Assembly: GCF_000067205.1 (NCBI RefSeq)
Contig: NC_010170.1
Coordinates: 4,836,001-4,900,000, forward strand
Direction: 5' to 3'
Source of the DNA: Bordetella petrii
Lineage (GTDB): Bacteria > Pseudomonadota > Gammaproteobacteria > Burkholderiales > Burkholderiaceae_B
DNA: 64,000 nucleotides
Positions within the stretch are counted from its first letter, which is position 1. The number at the start of each line of letters is the position of its first letter. Below are positions 36,148-44,843 of the stretch, in pieces. A program made the translations under genes and the position numbers. A model generated the notes under the pieces. That model searched no databases, had not been told where the DNA came from, and saw nothing but the letters and a program-made list of their open reading frames with translations.

Positions 36148-36834
36148 ATGAAGATACTTATTATCGATGACGAGAGGAAGCTGGCAGAGACTGTCAGGCG
36201 TAGCCTGACAGGGAACGGCTACCTCGCTGATATAGCATTGGACGGCGCAAGCGGATTACAGCTTGCATATGAAATGCAGTACGACTTGATTATTTTGGAC
36301 ATTAATCTCCCCGACATGGAAGGATTTGAGGTCCTGCAACGAATCCGGCAAAGTGATGCTGTCCCAGTCATGATGCTAACCGCACGAACGAGCTTGGAAG
36401 ATCGAGTCAGGGGCTTAGAACAAGGTGCAGACGATTACCTCGCGAAACCATTTGCTCTTTCTGAATTGCAGGCAAGGGTTCAGGCTCTTCGCCGCCGTGG
36501 AAGCGGCAACGAGAGCAGACGGGGACCGAACGTGCTTCGCGTCGCAGATTTGGAACTTGATTTACTGAGGCGCCGCGTCGTGCGTGGCAACGCACGCATC
36601 GACTTGACCGCCAAGGAATTCAATTTGCTGACGATTCTTATGCGCCGTCAAGGCGAAGTTGTCTCACGCTTGGTATTGGCCGAGCACGTATGGGATATGA
36701 ACTTCAATAGCAATACAAACGTCGTGGAAGTAGCGGTCCGTCGACTGCGCTCTAAGATTGATGACCCATTCGATGCGAAGTTGCTGCACACGATTCGTGG
36801 AATGGGCTATTTGATCGAGTACCGGCCCGATTGA
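36148..36834 (+). CDS. Extra OmpR-family response regulator without kinase
   Basis: 228 residues from ATG 36148; the frame starts at 36097 but the receiver begins here (MKILIIDDERKLAE). D51 (IILDINLPDMEG), K in LAKPFALSELQAR, winged helix with NTNVVEVAVRRLRSKIDDPF. It is clearly a paralogue of czcR (the DNA-binding end differs at few positions), so it may bind the same sites. No kinase follows. 256 bases upstream contain GACATTACATTTTTC (about 35930), like the metal-promoter word. Confidence 0.88.
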   Translation: MKILIIDDERKLAETVRRSLTGNGYLADIALDGASGLQLAYEMQYDLIILDINLPDMEGFEVLQRIRQSDAVPVMMLTARTSLEDRVRGLEQGADDYLAKPFALSELQARVQALRRRGSGNESRRGPNVLRVADLELDLLRRRVVRGNARIDLTAKEFNLLTILMRRQGEVVSRLVLAEHVWDMNFNSNTNVVEVAVRRLRSKIDDPFDAKLLHTIRGMGYLIEYRPD

Positions 36835-37062
36835 ATGCCCAGAAGGCATTTTCTGAACGGTTCCCCGTGCGCCCAGCCACGCACCGATCTTGCCAATTTC
36901 GACGGAAGCGCTTGCCTGGCTCGAAAGCCCAATCTGGCCTCCGAAGCTCATGATCGCGGCTAAGAACCATGGCGAGAAAATTGGCCGGAGGAAGCTCATA
37001 ATTGCTTCGCCCCGGCCATTGAAGGGAGCGGCGTGCTGTACTCCTCACCGCTCCACTTGACC
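36835..37062. other. Gap between extra regulator and porin, possible remnant
   Basis: 228 bases. On the - strand a frame starts MSFLRPIFSPWFLAAIMSFGG with a signal-like profile, but then runs antisense through the regulator. No family match; perhaps a gene fragment. No terminator seen. Confidence 0.3.
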
Positions 37063-38220
37063 TTAGAATACGTGTCGCAAACCGATAATCGCTTCAGTTG
37101 CTTTAGCGTCGCTTTGGAACGCGAAATTCTTCGTATACGACCCGGCTGCGTATATGTTAGTCCGCTTTGACAACTTGTAGGAATAGCCCAATGCAAACGT
37201 ATTGCTCGTCGAATCCCCGCCGGTCAGATCACTATTGTTCGGATCAACACGCTGCCACGAGCCGAACATGCTGCTGGCCCCGCCCAGCGGAACCGCAACA
37301 CCGAGCAGGTACGAGTTCGTACTGAATCCATCAACGAAGGCATTCGATGGTGTTCCTTGGAAGCCATTGATGTTTGCGCCGGACGGGAGCCCCTTTCCGG
37401 CGAACCAACCGTCTGTTGCGCGTTCATAGGCAGCGATTAACTTCAAGACTTCAAAATCATATGCTGCGCCGACAGTAAATGAGCGTGGCGTGGCACTTGT
37501 CTGTGCATTGCTGAGTTTGTTGGAGGCATTCAGCTGTTCGTATGCAATAAATGCAAGAAGGGGGCCATTGTTGTAGCTCAAACCGCTGGTGATGGCTCGA
37601 GTATTGTCTGCCGTAGCAAAGCCAGATTGAGCCGCCGAAAGATCGTTGGCATTGAAGGAGTACCCTGCCGATAGGCGAAAACCGCCAAACGACGGGCTTT
37701 CATACAACGCCAGGTTGTCATAACGAACCCAATTCGATCCACTGAAACCAAGACCAGCTCCGGTAGTCAATTGAGTGAATCCGCCGAATTGATTACCGAA
37801 TAGGCTACCCATCATGCGGCTGGCGACGTTGTATTGGCGGCCGAGGCGCACTTCTCCCCAATCGGCGCTTCCCAGACCTACAGTGGCTTCACGACCGAAC
37901 AGGCGACCGCCTTGGCTAGATTCGCCGTTGGTCGAATCGAAGCCAGACTCGAGTCGAAACGTAGCATAAAGCCCATCCCCCAGGTCCTCTTTGCCACGCA
38001 AGCCCCAACGCGAACCCGCAGTCTGGCCAGTTGTGGCACCGATCCTGCTTGCGTTCACATCAGCCTTGGCGCCCGTATTGGGATTCGTATAGGAACCGTC
38101 GACCTTGGCATATCCGATACCAGTGTCGATGAGGCCATAAAGGGTTACCGATGTCTCGGCGTGCACGGCGGCAGCCGAGAAGGTAGCTGCGGAAGCAGCC
38201 AAGAGAATAGTTTTTTTCAC
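37063..38220 (-). CDS. General porin (Porin_4, betaproteobacterial type)
   Basis: 385 residues. Signal peptide MKKTILLAASAATFSAAAVHA; mature start ETSVTLYGLIDTGIGY is the hallmark of Burkholderiales trimeric porins, as are SRWGLRGKEDLGDGLYATF, GRLFGREATVGL and the last residues IIGLRHVF with terminal Phe. 16-strand outer-membrane barrel for small solutes. Unusual cargo for a metal island, though a porin near efflux genes could tune metal entry. Separate transcription unit, no shared operator word upstream on its strand. Confidence 0.93.
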   Translation of the reverse strand: MKKTILLAASAATFSAAAVHAETSVTLYGLIDTGIGYAKVDGSYTNPNTGAKADVNASRIGATTGQTAGSRWGLRGKEDLGDGLYATFRLESGFDSTNGESSQGGRLFGREATVGLGSADWGEVRLGRQYNVASRMMGSLFGNQFGGFTQLTTGAGLGFSGSNWVRYDNLALYESPSFGGFRLSAGYSFNANDLSAAQSGFATADNTRAITSGLSYNNGPLLAFIAYEQLNASNKLSNAQTSATPRSFTVGAAYDFEVLKLIAAYERATDGWFAGKGLPSGANINGFQGTPSNAFVDGFSTNSYLLGVAVPLGGASSMFGSWQRVDPNNSDLTGGDSTSNTFALGYSYKLSKRTNIYAAGSYTKNFAFQSDAKATEAIIGLRHVF

Positions 38221-38794
38221 AATTGCTCCTTATGTGGAATCGAACTGCATGCCAGGCCGACAGAAGAAGCGATCAATAAGGGGCTTGTGCGTAGTTCACG
38301 ACGAGGTTGCCCGATCTGCCGACGTTAGCTATCGCCAGTTTGGATAGCGGCAATCGACAAATAGCGAACTAAAAAATTACATGTTTGTTCTTATGTGGTT
38401 ATGTCCGTGGAGTCGGCATTTGAAGCAACTACGTAAGTCTTTGTTTTGCATGAGCAACATCACACCATGTCAATTGACGTGTCGCCGAAACATCGGCCTC
38501 CACGCATTCTGGTTGAGATGTTCCTTTGTCGCAATTCCACCACGATGTGGTTATTCGGTTTTGGTCGGTGCACTGGAATAGCTAGTATCCGTCTAGATAT
38601 GACTAGCGCTAGTCGTTCATTGCATGAAGCTCTGGTTAGCCATGAAGCATGCCCGACGTATATGACAAAAAAGTAATCCTATCGTTGGGCTTTTGGCGGT
38701 GGGCGATAGGTAGACTTTCCATCATGCACTGTCATTCGCATGCATTGGATGGCGGTGATGAGTAATGGAATGAACCTACCTAGAGGAATGCCGT
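38221..38794. other. Region between porin and DUF4148 gene
   Basis: 574 bases. Holds the porin promoter (- strand side) and the operator word at 38663-38677. Several short open frames (e.g. 38381-38676) lack ribosome sites and known features. No terminator recognised. Confidence 0.4.
38663..38677 (+). promoter_or_regulatory. Candidate shared operator (AAAAAGTAAT word) before DUF4148 gene
   Basis: TGACAAAAAAGTAAT, followed by CCTATCGTTGG. The site at 2773 has TGACGAAAAAGTAAT followed by ACTACTGTTGG, and the one at 19943 continues TCCATCGTACG, so similarity extends about 25 bases. It lies about 120 bases before the start at 38795. Confidence 0.5.
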
Positions 38795-39100
38795 ATGAAA
38801 AACTCTTTGAATATTCTTTTTGTGATGTTGACGATTGCCGTTGGCCCACAGGCGATTGCGCAGGTGAATCCGTCGACCAACGCTCGAACACCAGTCAATG
38901 TATCCTCCGAGCATGATCTGACGCGCGCAGAAGTCAAAGCTGACTTGGCCGTCTGGAAGCGCGCCGGAATGGATCGCTTCTGGAACAAATCGGTCACTCC
39001 TGACATTTACAGTCGTGAGTACAAAATGGCACAAGCAGAGTACTTGCGAATGCGCAATGGCCCAGAGTATCAAGAAGAGCTGCAACGACTGCAACAGTAA
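38795..39100 (+). CDS. DUF4148-family small secreted protein (copy 5)
   Basis: 101 residues; ribosome site AGAGGAA upstream. Signal peptide LNILFVMLTIAVGPQAIAQ. Core LTRAEVKADLAVWKRAGMDRFW, then SREYKMAQAEYLRMRNG and EYQEELQRLQQ. Nearest relative in the window is copy 4 (20501). Unknown function, periplasmic; promoter carries the shared word. Confidence 0.83.
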   Translation: MKNSLNILFVMLTIAVGPQAIAQVNPSTNARTPVNVSSEHDLTRAEVKADLAVWKRAGMDRFWNKSVTPDIYSREYKMAQAEYLRMRNGPEYQEELQRLQQ

Positions 39101-39470
39101 GGCTGCCGGCACGCCAGCGATAGTTATAGTTAGTTCGCTCAATGTCAATGGAAGCATGCCGATTCCACGGCGTGCTCCCTTACTTTGGCCTCCTGGCATG
39201 GCTCTAAGTCCGAATCGTGGTGCTAACTCGCATGTAAGGATATTGCCAAGCTGAATAACGCGAATGCACAGTGTCCTCGCTCCAATAAGACGACGACCGT
39301 TTTTAGCTGCATTCGGCTACTAGGGTTGCCATAGTCGCGGCGAAGCCGGCAATGTGCATTAATGCATGCAACATCCGACATCGGGGCTCGACACCTTCTA
39401 TCATGGAGGCGCGGCACCATCGTCGTGCTCGGTGGAATAGATGCGGGCCCTGCTGAGGAGATTTCAGACA
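39101..39470. other. Junction between metal island and conjugation block
   Basis: 370 bases, across which codon use changes from mixed to GC-rich. No gene, terminator or repeat recognised. It holds the promoter of the LysR-type gene. Confidence 0.4.
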
Positions 39471-40400
39471 ATGAGAACGAAATACCTCAAATGCTTTCTG
39501 GTGCTGGCCGAGGAACAACACTATCACCGGGCGGCCGAACGATTGAACGTGGCCCAGCCGTTGCTGTCGCTGGCGATCAAACGCCTGGAGGCCGAACTGG
39601 GTTTGCAACTATTTATCCGCACGCAACGCAGCACGCAGATTACTGAAGCCGGACGCCGACTGGTGCCTGATGCGCGCCGGGTGTTGGATACGTACGCCGA
39701 GTTGCAACGCAACGCTTCCAGCGTCACGCAGGCCGTGCAGCGTCGTATCCGCTTGGGGCTGTCCGGCATGACGCTCGGCCTGGCGCATCCCCGGCTCGAT
39801 GCCTTGCTGGCTCACATGCGCATGAGGCTTGCCGATATTGATCTCTACGTGACTGAGCATCAATATGGCCCGCTGATTCGGGGTTTGCGCGACGGCACGC
39901 TTGATGCGGGCATAGTAATGGGCAGCGTGCGTGTTGAGGATCTGGTAATCCAACACCTATGGTACGACCCGATGTGGGCGGTGGTACCGGCCACGCATCC
40001 CCTGGCTCAGACCGAGATCGTTACGCGCAAGGCGCTGAAGTCATGCAGCCTGATTGTCTGTCATCCCGAGAATGATGATGGGGCGAGTGACCAATTGCGC
40101 GCGGTCATTGCCCAAGCCATCGCGGAGCCGCATATCGCGCAATACGCATCGAGTATTCCGGGCATGCTGTCGATGGTGGCAGCGGGCTTTGGCATCAGCT
40201 TTATCGCACAATCCCAGATCGCACGTAATCCGCGCAAGGACGTGCGTTACCTGCCGATCGAACAGTGCGAGGCGACGTTTTGTACCTCGGCGCTGTATCA
40301 CGCCGGTGGTTTGCGTCCGGAAGACCGGCGCTTCTTTGAAGCGGTGCGTGACTTTCTTGGTACAACTGCTGACGGCGACGCATTGGCCGATACGCACTGA
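39471..40400 (+). CDS. LysR-type regulator of the conjugation block
   Basis: 309 residues from ATG 39471 (GAGGAG about ten bases upstream; frame to 39441). N-terminal winged HTH (LAEEQHYHRAAERLNVAQPLLSLAIKRLEAELG), then a periplasmic-binding-type effector domain. It stands directly before traG, as the LysR-type TraR gene does in Tn4371-family elements, and probably controls transfer. The ligand is unknown. High GC like the trb genes, unlike the metal genes. Confidence 0.85.
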   Translation: MRTKYLKCFLVLAEEQHYHRAAERLNVAQPLLSLAIKRLEAELGLQLFIRTQRSTQITEAGRRLVPDARRVLDTYAELQRNASSVTQAVQRRIRLGLSGMTLGLAHPRLDALLAHMRMRLADIDLYVTEHQYGPLIRGLRDGTLDAGIVMGSVRVEDLVIQHLWYDPMWAVVPATHPLAQTEIVTRKALKSCSLIVCHPENDDGASDQLRAVIAQAIAEPHIAQYASSIPGMLSMVAAGFGISFIAQSQIARNPRKDVRYLPIEQCEATFCTSALYHAGGLRPEDRRFFEAVRDFLGTTADGDALADTH

Positions 40401-40732
40401 AAACGCTTGATCGTATGGTGGGTTATCACTCATAGGCCCGATTGTTATTTGATCTATCACGAAACCGTCATCATGATGGTTCTCAACGTGCAGCGCTTTG
40501 CCGGACCTTTCTGTATTTTGCGGCGATGCGCGATACCGCGACGCGGCAGCAAATACATCAAGCATATGCCTTTGTGAGCCGTGCTGTGGCGCGCTCGCCC
40601 TTTATCCCATTGCCTGCGCTGGACTACGCCCATACGGGTGTGTGTTCCAGCGCCTCTATACCAAACTAGTCCCGTGTTGGTACGGCACGCGTTCGCGTGC
40701 CATGCGCGGCACCGGATCAGGGGAGGATTGGC
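40401..40732. other. Region between LysR-type gene and traG
   Basis: 332 bases. Presumed promoter of the traG-trb operon. Open frames overlap here (e.g. from 40697 in the traG frame), but the traG ribosome site GGGGAGG at about 40720 favours the later start. Nothing else identified. Confidence 0.4.
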
Positions 40733-42742
40733 ATGGCGGACAAAGCAGCGGCAGCGCATACGGGCGTGTTATTCGGGCAGATCGTGGTGGTATGCACGGT
40801 AGCCGGTGCATGCGTCTGGGCCGGCACGCAATACACGGCCGCCGCGCTCGGCTATTCGCCGCGCCTGGGCCCGCCGGCTGGGTACATAGGCAGCCTGCCG
40901 GTCTACTACCCCTGGCAGCTCTTTATGTGGTGGTATGCCTACGAGGCTTATGCGCCGGACGTGTTCATACGCGGCGGCGTGATCGCGTCAATGGGCGGCG
41001 TACTGGGTGCTGGCACCGCTGTGATGATGTCGGTGCACCGCGCGCGTCAGGCCAAGCGCGTGACCACGTATGGTTCGGCGCGCTGGGCCGAGCGCGACGA
41101 TATAGAGAAGGCCGGGCTGCTTAAACCTGCTGGCGTGTTTCTGGGCAGGCTCGGCGGCGATGCGCCGACCTATCTGCGCCACGATGGCCCGGAGCACATC
41201 ATGGCGATCGCACCGACCCGTTCCGGTAAAGGGGTGGGCCTGGTCGTGCCCACCTTGCTGACGTGGCGCGGATCGTGCGTGGTGCACGACATCAAGGGCG
41301 AGAACTGGACGCTCACTGCGGGTTGGCGTGCACACTTCTCGCATTGTTTGTACTTCAACCCCACCAGTCCGAAATCGGCCGCGTACAACCCGTTGCTCGA
41401 AGTGCGCCAGGGCATCCATGAAGTGCGCGATGTGCAGAACATCGCCGATATTCTGGTTGATCCCGAGGGCATGCTGGAGCGCCGTAGCCATTGGGAAAAA
41501 ACGTCTCATTCACTACTGGTCGGCACCATTCTGCACGTGCTGTACGCCGAGCGCGACAAGACGCTGCGCGGTGTGGCGGCATTCTTGTCGGACCCGGCGC
41601 GTCCCTTCGAGATAACCTTACGCGCCATGCTGAGCACGCGGCATCTGGACGATGGCCCGCATCCGGTGGTGGCATCGGCAGCACGCGAAGTGCTCAACAA
41701 ATCGGAGAACGAACGGTCGGGCGTGTTGAGTACCGCTATGTCGTTCCTCGGACTGTATCGCGACCCCACGGTGGCGACCGTGACCGAGCGATGCGACTGG
41801 CGCATCGCCGATCTCATCAGCGCTCAACATCCGGTATCGCTTTATTTGGTCGTGCCGCCGTCGGACATTTCGCGCACCAAACCGCTGGTCAGGCTCTTGC
41901 TCAATCAGATTGGCCGCCGTCTGACCGAGTCGCTGGATGGCTCCGATGGCATTGCGCGCCTGCGCGACCTGCTGCTGATGCTGGACGAGTTCGCCGCGCT
42001 GGGCCGGTTGGACTTTTTCGAGTCGGCGCTGGCCTATATGGCGGGCTATCGGCTGCGCGCGTACCTGATTGCGCAAAGCCTGAACCAGATCGAAAAAGCG
42101 TATGGCCCCAACAACTCGATTCTGGATAACTGCCACGTGCGCGTCGTGTTTTCATCGAACGATGAGCGCACCGCCAAGCGCGTGTCCGATTCGTTGGGCA
42201 CGGCGACTGAGCTGCGCGCTCAGCGCAACTATGCGGGCCACCGGCTCGCGCCGTGGCTGGGACATTTGATGGTGTCGCGGCAGGAAACGGCCCGACCGCT
42301 GCGCACACCCGGCGAGATCATGCAGTTGCCGGACACGGACCAGATTGTGATGCTGTCCGGCCAGCCGCCCATCCAGGCCAAGAAGCTGCGCTACTACGAA
42401 GACGGCAATTTCACACGACGGGTATTGCGTTCCCCCGTGTTACGCGAGAACGGTTATGCCGACAAGCCCGCCGCCCGTCCCGACGATTGGAGTGGGCGCG
42501 CACTGCCGCCCGTGCTACCCGTATCGTCTGACACCGATACCTCGGGCCTGAACGAGGACGGTGGTTTGCAGATCCGCCCGGAACTGGACATGCTGCCGAC
42601 TGCCGCGCCGCTGGAGCTCGAACCTGATCTGGCGTCGATGGAAGAAGATGACGGTCCGCCGTTGCCCGTAGAACCCGATCGGCGGCTGCAACGCTCGGCA
42701 CGACTGGCGGCGCTGGACCCAGACGACGGGATACCGCTATGA
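40733..42742 (+). CDS. traG: Type IV coupling protein TraG/VirD4
   Basis: 669 residues. Two or three N-terminal membrane helices (about 10-35, 55-75, 85-105), then a hexameric ATPase domain: Walker A APTRSGKGVG near 160 and Walker B LLLMLDEFAALGRLDF near 414. Brings the relaxase-DNA complex to the transfer channel. Acidic C-terminal tail (EEDDGPPLPVEPD). Overlaps the next gene by 4 bases. Confidence 0.94.
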   Translation: MADKAAAAHTGVLFGQIVVVCTVAGACVWAGTQYTAAALGYSPRLGPPAGYIGSLPVYYPWQLFMWWYAYEAYAPDVFIRGGVIASMGGVLGAGTAVMMSVHRARQAKRVTTYGSARWAERDDIEKAGLLKPAGVFLGRLGGDAPTYLRHDGPEHIMAIAPTRSGKGVGLVVPTLLTWRGSCVVHDIKGENWTLTAGWRAHFSHCLYFNPTSPKSAAYNPLLEVRQGIHEVRDVQNIADILVDPEGMLERRSHWEKTSHSLLVGTILHVLYAERDKTLRGVAAFLSDPARPFEITLRAMLSTRHLDDGPHPVVASAAREVLNKSENERSGVLSTAMSFLGLYRDPTVATVTERCDWRIADLISAQHPVSLYLVVPPSDISRTKPLVRLLLNQIGRRLTESLDGSDGIARLRDLLLMLDEFAALGRLDFFESALAYMAGYRLRAYLIAQSLNQIEKAYGPNNSILDNCHVRVVFSSNDERTAKRVSDSLGTATELRAQRNYAGHRLAPWLGHLMVSRQETARPLRTPGEIMQLPDTDQIVMLSGQPPIQAKKLRYYEDGNFTRRVLRSPVLRENGYADKPAARPDDWSGRALPPVLPVSSDTDTSGLNEDGGLQIRPELDMLPTAAPLELEPDLASMEEDDGPPLPVEPDRRLQRSARLAALDPDDGIPL

Positions 42743-43242
42743 CCACGCGCACGCGACTGAACCTCTTCATCGAACCCAGCCACGCCCGGCGGCTGGACGA
42801 TCTGGCCGCGCATCGCGGCGTCTCCAAGTCCTCGCTGGTAGCAGCCGCCTTGGCCTCGTTCCTGTCGCCGGATGGCGCTGATCAGCGCGAAGCGGCGCTG
42901 GCGCGGCGTTTGGACAAACTCTCGCGCCAGTTCGACAAGCTCGACCGCGACCAGAACATCCTGATCGAGACCGTGGCGATCTATGTGCGTGTCTTTCTGA
43001 CCATCTCGACGCCCGTGCCAGCCACCCATCAGGACGCCGCCCGCGCCCAGGGCAAGCTGCGCTACGGACAGTTCATCGACCAGCTTGCCCGCCACTTGCA
43101 ACGCGGCCGCAGTCTGGTGCACGAGGTTCATGAAGAAATCTATCCCGATCTGGATGGCCTGGCACCGGGCCCGGACGACAGCCTGGCCGCACAGGCCGAT
43201 TCGCCGGTCGGTCCGCTTGCCGAGGGAGCTGATGATGCGTGA
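42739..43242 (+). CDS. Ribbon-helix-helix (CopG-type) protein of the trb operon
   Basis: 167 residues. The first ~45 form a ribbon-helix-helix DNA-binding domain (RTRLNLFIEPSHARRLDDLA, GVSKSSLVAAAL), followed by a coiled coil (ARRLDKLSRQFDKLDRDQN). Sits between traG and trbB in Tn4371-type blocks; likely an autoregulator or an accessory factor for DNA processing (inference). ATGA overlap with traG and an 11-base overlap with trbB. Confidence 0.8.
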   Translation: MTTRTRLNLFIEPSHARRLDDLAAHRGVSKSSLVAAALASFLSPDGADQREAALARRLDKLSRQFDKLDRDQNILIETVAIYVRVFLTISTPVPATHQDAARAQGKLRYGQFIDQLARHLQRGRSLVHEVHEEIYPDLDGLAPGPDDSLAAQADSPVGPLAEGADDA

Positions 43243-44215
43243 CACCGACGCCAGCAAAGCCGCCGCGCGCGAGCGTAGTGTGCAGATGCTGCGCACGGCG
43301 TTCGGCCCGGCCATCATCGAAGCCCTGGATGATCCAGACATCGGCGAAGTCATGCTCAATCCGGATGGCCGTATTTGGGTGGATAGGCTGCGTAGCGGCC
43401 GCGAGCCGACGGGTGTGTCGCTCTCGCCGGCCGATGCCGAACGCATCATCCGATTAGTTGCCGCATGCGTACAGGCCGAGGTCCACCGTGAACGGCCGCT
43501 CCTGTCGGCGCGCTTGCCGCTACACGGCGAACGGTTCGAGGGGGTGTTGCCGCCGGTGGTCTACGCGCCGTCCTTCAGCATCCGCAAGCATGCGGTGGGG
43601 GTGTTCACGTTGGACGACTACGTGCGTGACGATATTTTGCAGACCGGACACGCGGTCTTCTTGCGCGGGGCCGTGCGCGATCGCTTGAACATCGTCATCG
43701 CCGGTGGCACCAGCTCGGGCAAGACTACATTTGCCAACGCGTTGCTCGACGAAATCGCCGATGGCGGCGACCGCATCCTGATTCTCGAAGATACCGTGGA
43801 ATTGCAATGCCGCAACGAGGACCGCGTGCAGCTTTGTACGTTGCCGGGCGCGGCATCAATGGCCGATCTGGTGCGCTCGACGCTACGCCAGCGGCCCGAT
43901 CGCATCATCGTGGGCGAAGTGCGCGGTGCTGAAGCGCTGGATCTGCTCAAAGCCTGGGGCACCGGCCATCCGGGCGGCATCGCCACGCTGCACGCCAATT
44001 CCGCCTACGGCGCGCTGCTGCGCCTGGAACAGCTCACGCTCGAAGCCTCCAGCCAGCCGCCGCGCGCGCTGATTGCCGAGGCCGTCAACGTCATCGTTTT
44101 CCTGGATGGCCGGGGCGCCGCCCGGCGCGTGCGCGAGATCGCGCGCGTAACGGGTCTGGAGGGCGAGCGCTACGTACTCGATCCCATCCCGCTTACTTTC
44201 GGAGAATCCCCATGA
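43232..44215 (+). CDS. trbB: Conjugative transfer ATPase TrbB (VirB11 type)
   Basis: 327 residues from ATG 43232 (GAGGGAGC just upstream; the next codon is also ATG). The frame runs back to 43085 but only antisense to sense content of the previous gene. Walker A GGTSSGKTTF near 158, Asp box ILEDTVELQC, His box GHPGGIATLHANSA and Walker B IIVGEVRGAEA. Cytoplasmic hexameric motor of pilus assembly. Confidence 0.93.
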   Translation: MMRDTDASKAAARERSVQMLRTAFGPAIIEALDDPDIGEVMLNPDGRIWVDRLRSGREPTGVSLSPADAERIIRLVAACVQAEVHRERPLLSARLPLHGERFEGVLPPVVYAPSFSIRKHAVGVFTLDDYVRDDILQTGHAVFLRGAVRDRLNIVIAGGTSSGKTTFANALLDEIADGGDRILILEDTVELQCRNEDRVQLCTLPGAASMADLVRSTLRQRPDRIIVGEVRGAEALDLLKAWGTGHPGGIATLHANSAYGALLRLEQLTLEASSQPPRALIAEAVNVIVFLDGRGAARRVREIARVTGLEGERYVLDPIPLTFGESP

Positions 44216-44565
44216 AGTCGGTCTCGTCACCAACTTATGTACCCGCATTCCGCGACCAGGCTTTGGCTTTTGCGCATCGCTTTGGCGGGCTGTTGTTGCT
44301 CTTTGCCGTGGGCGCGCTGCACGCGGCCGGTTCCAGCATGCCGTGGGAAGCCCCGCTGCAATCCATTCTGGAATCGGTGCAGGGGCCGGTGGCGCGCATC
44401 GTCGCGGTCATCATCATTATCGTGACCGGGCTCACGCTGGCGTTTGGCGATACGAACGGCGGATTTCGTCGGCTGATTCAGATCGTGTTCGGCCTGTCCA
44501 TTGCCTTTGCGGCCTCGTCGTTCTTTCTGTCGTTCTTCTCCTTCTCGGGCGGCGCGCTGATATGA
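44212..44565 (+). CDS. trbC: TrbC prepilin (VirB2 type)
   Basis: 117 residues. Long signal region, cleavage near LHAAG, then two helices separated by a short loop (GPVARIVAVIIIIVTGLTLAFG; IQIVFGLSIAFAASSFFLSFF). Makes the conjugative pilus subunit. ATGA overlaps on both sides. Confidence 0.9.
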   Translation: MKSVSSPTYVPAFRDQALAFAHRFGGLLLLFAVGALHAAGSSMPWEAPLQSILESVQGPVARIVAVIIIIVTGLTLAFGDTNGGFRRLIQIVFGLSIAFAASSFFLSFFSFSGGALI

Positions 44566-44834
44566 CTGCAATGGCCAATCTACCCGAAGGCTTCGAAGCG
44601 CCGTTGCACCGGGCGTTGACCGAGCCGATTTTGCTGGGCGGTGCGCCGCGTACGGTGGCGATCGCCAACGGTACGCTGGCCGCCGCTATCGGTCTGGGCC
44701 TGCAACTGTGGTTGCCCGGCCTGGCCTGCTGGTTCGTCGGCCATATGCTGGCGGTGTGGGGCGCGCGCGCGGACGTGCAATTCATGCAGGTCTTCACACG
44801 CCATGTGAAGCATCCGACGCTCTTGGACGTATAG
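44562..44834 (+). CDS. trbD: TrbD (VirB3 type)
   Basis: 90 residues from ATG 44562. FEAPLHRALTEPILLGGAPR and two short helices, ending FTRHVKHPTLLDV, match TrbD/VirB3. Inner-membrane component of pilus assembly. Earlier starts in the frame lie inside trbC. Confidence 0.9.
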   Translation: MTAMANLPEGFEAPLHRALTEPILLGGAPRTVAIANGTLAAAIGLGLQLWLPGLACWFVGHMLAVWGARADVQFMQVFTRHVKHPTLLDV

Positions 44835-44843
44835 GAGACGGCG

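Noticed and set aside
36664..36999. - strand frame with signal-like start before the porin
   Set aside because: Most of it is antisense to the response regulator; only the first ~30 codons look protein-like, so at best a remnant.
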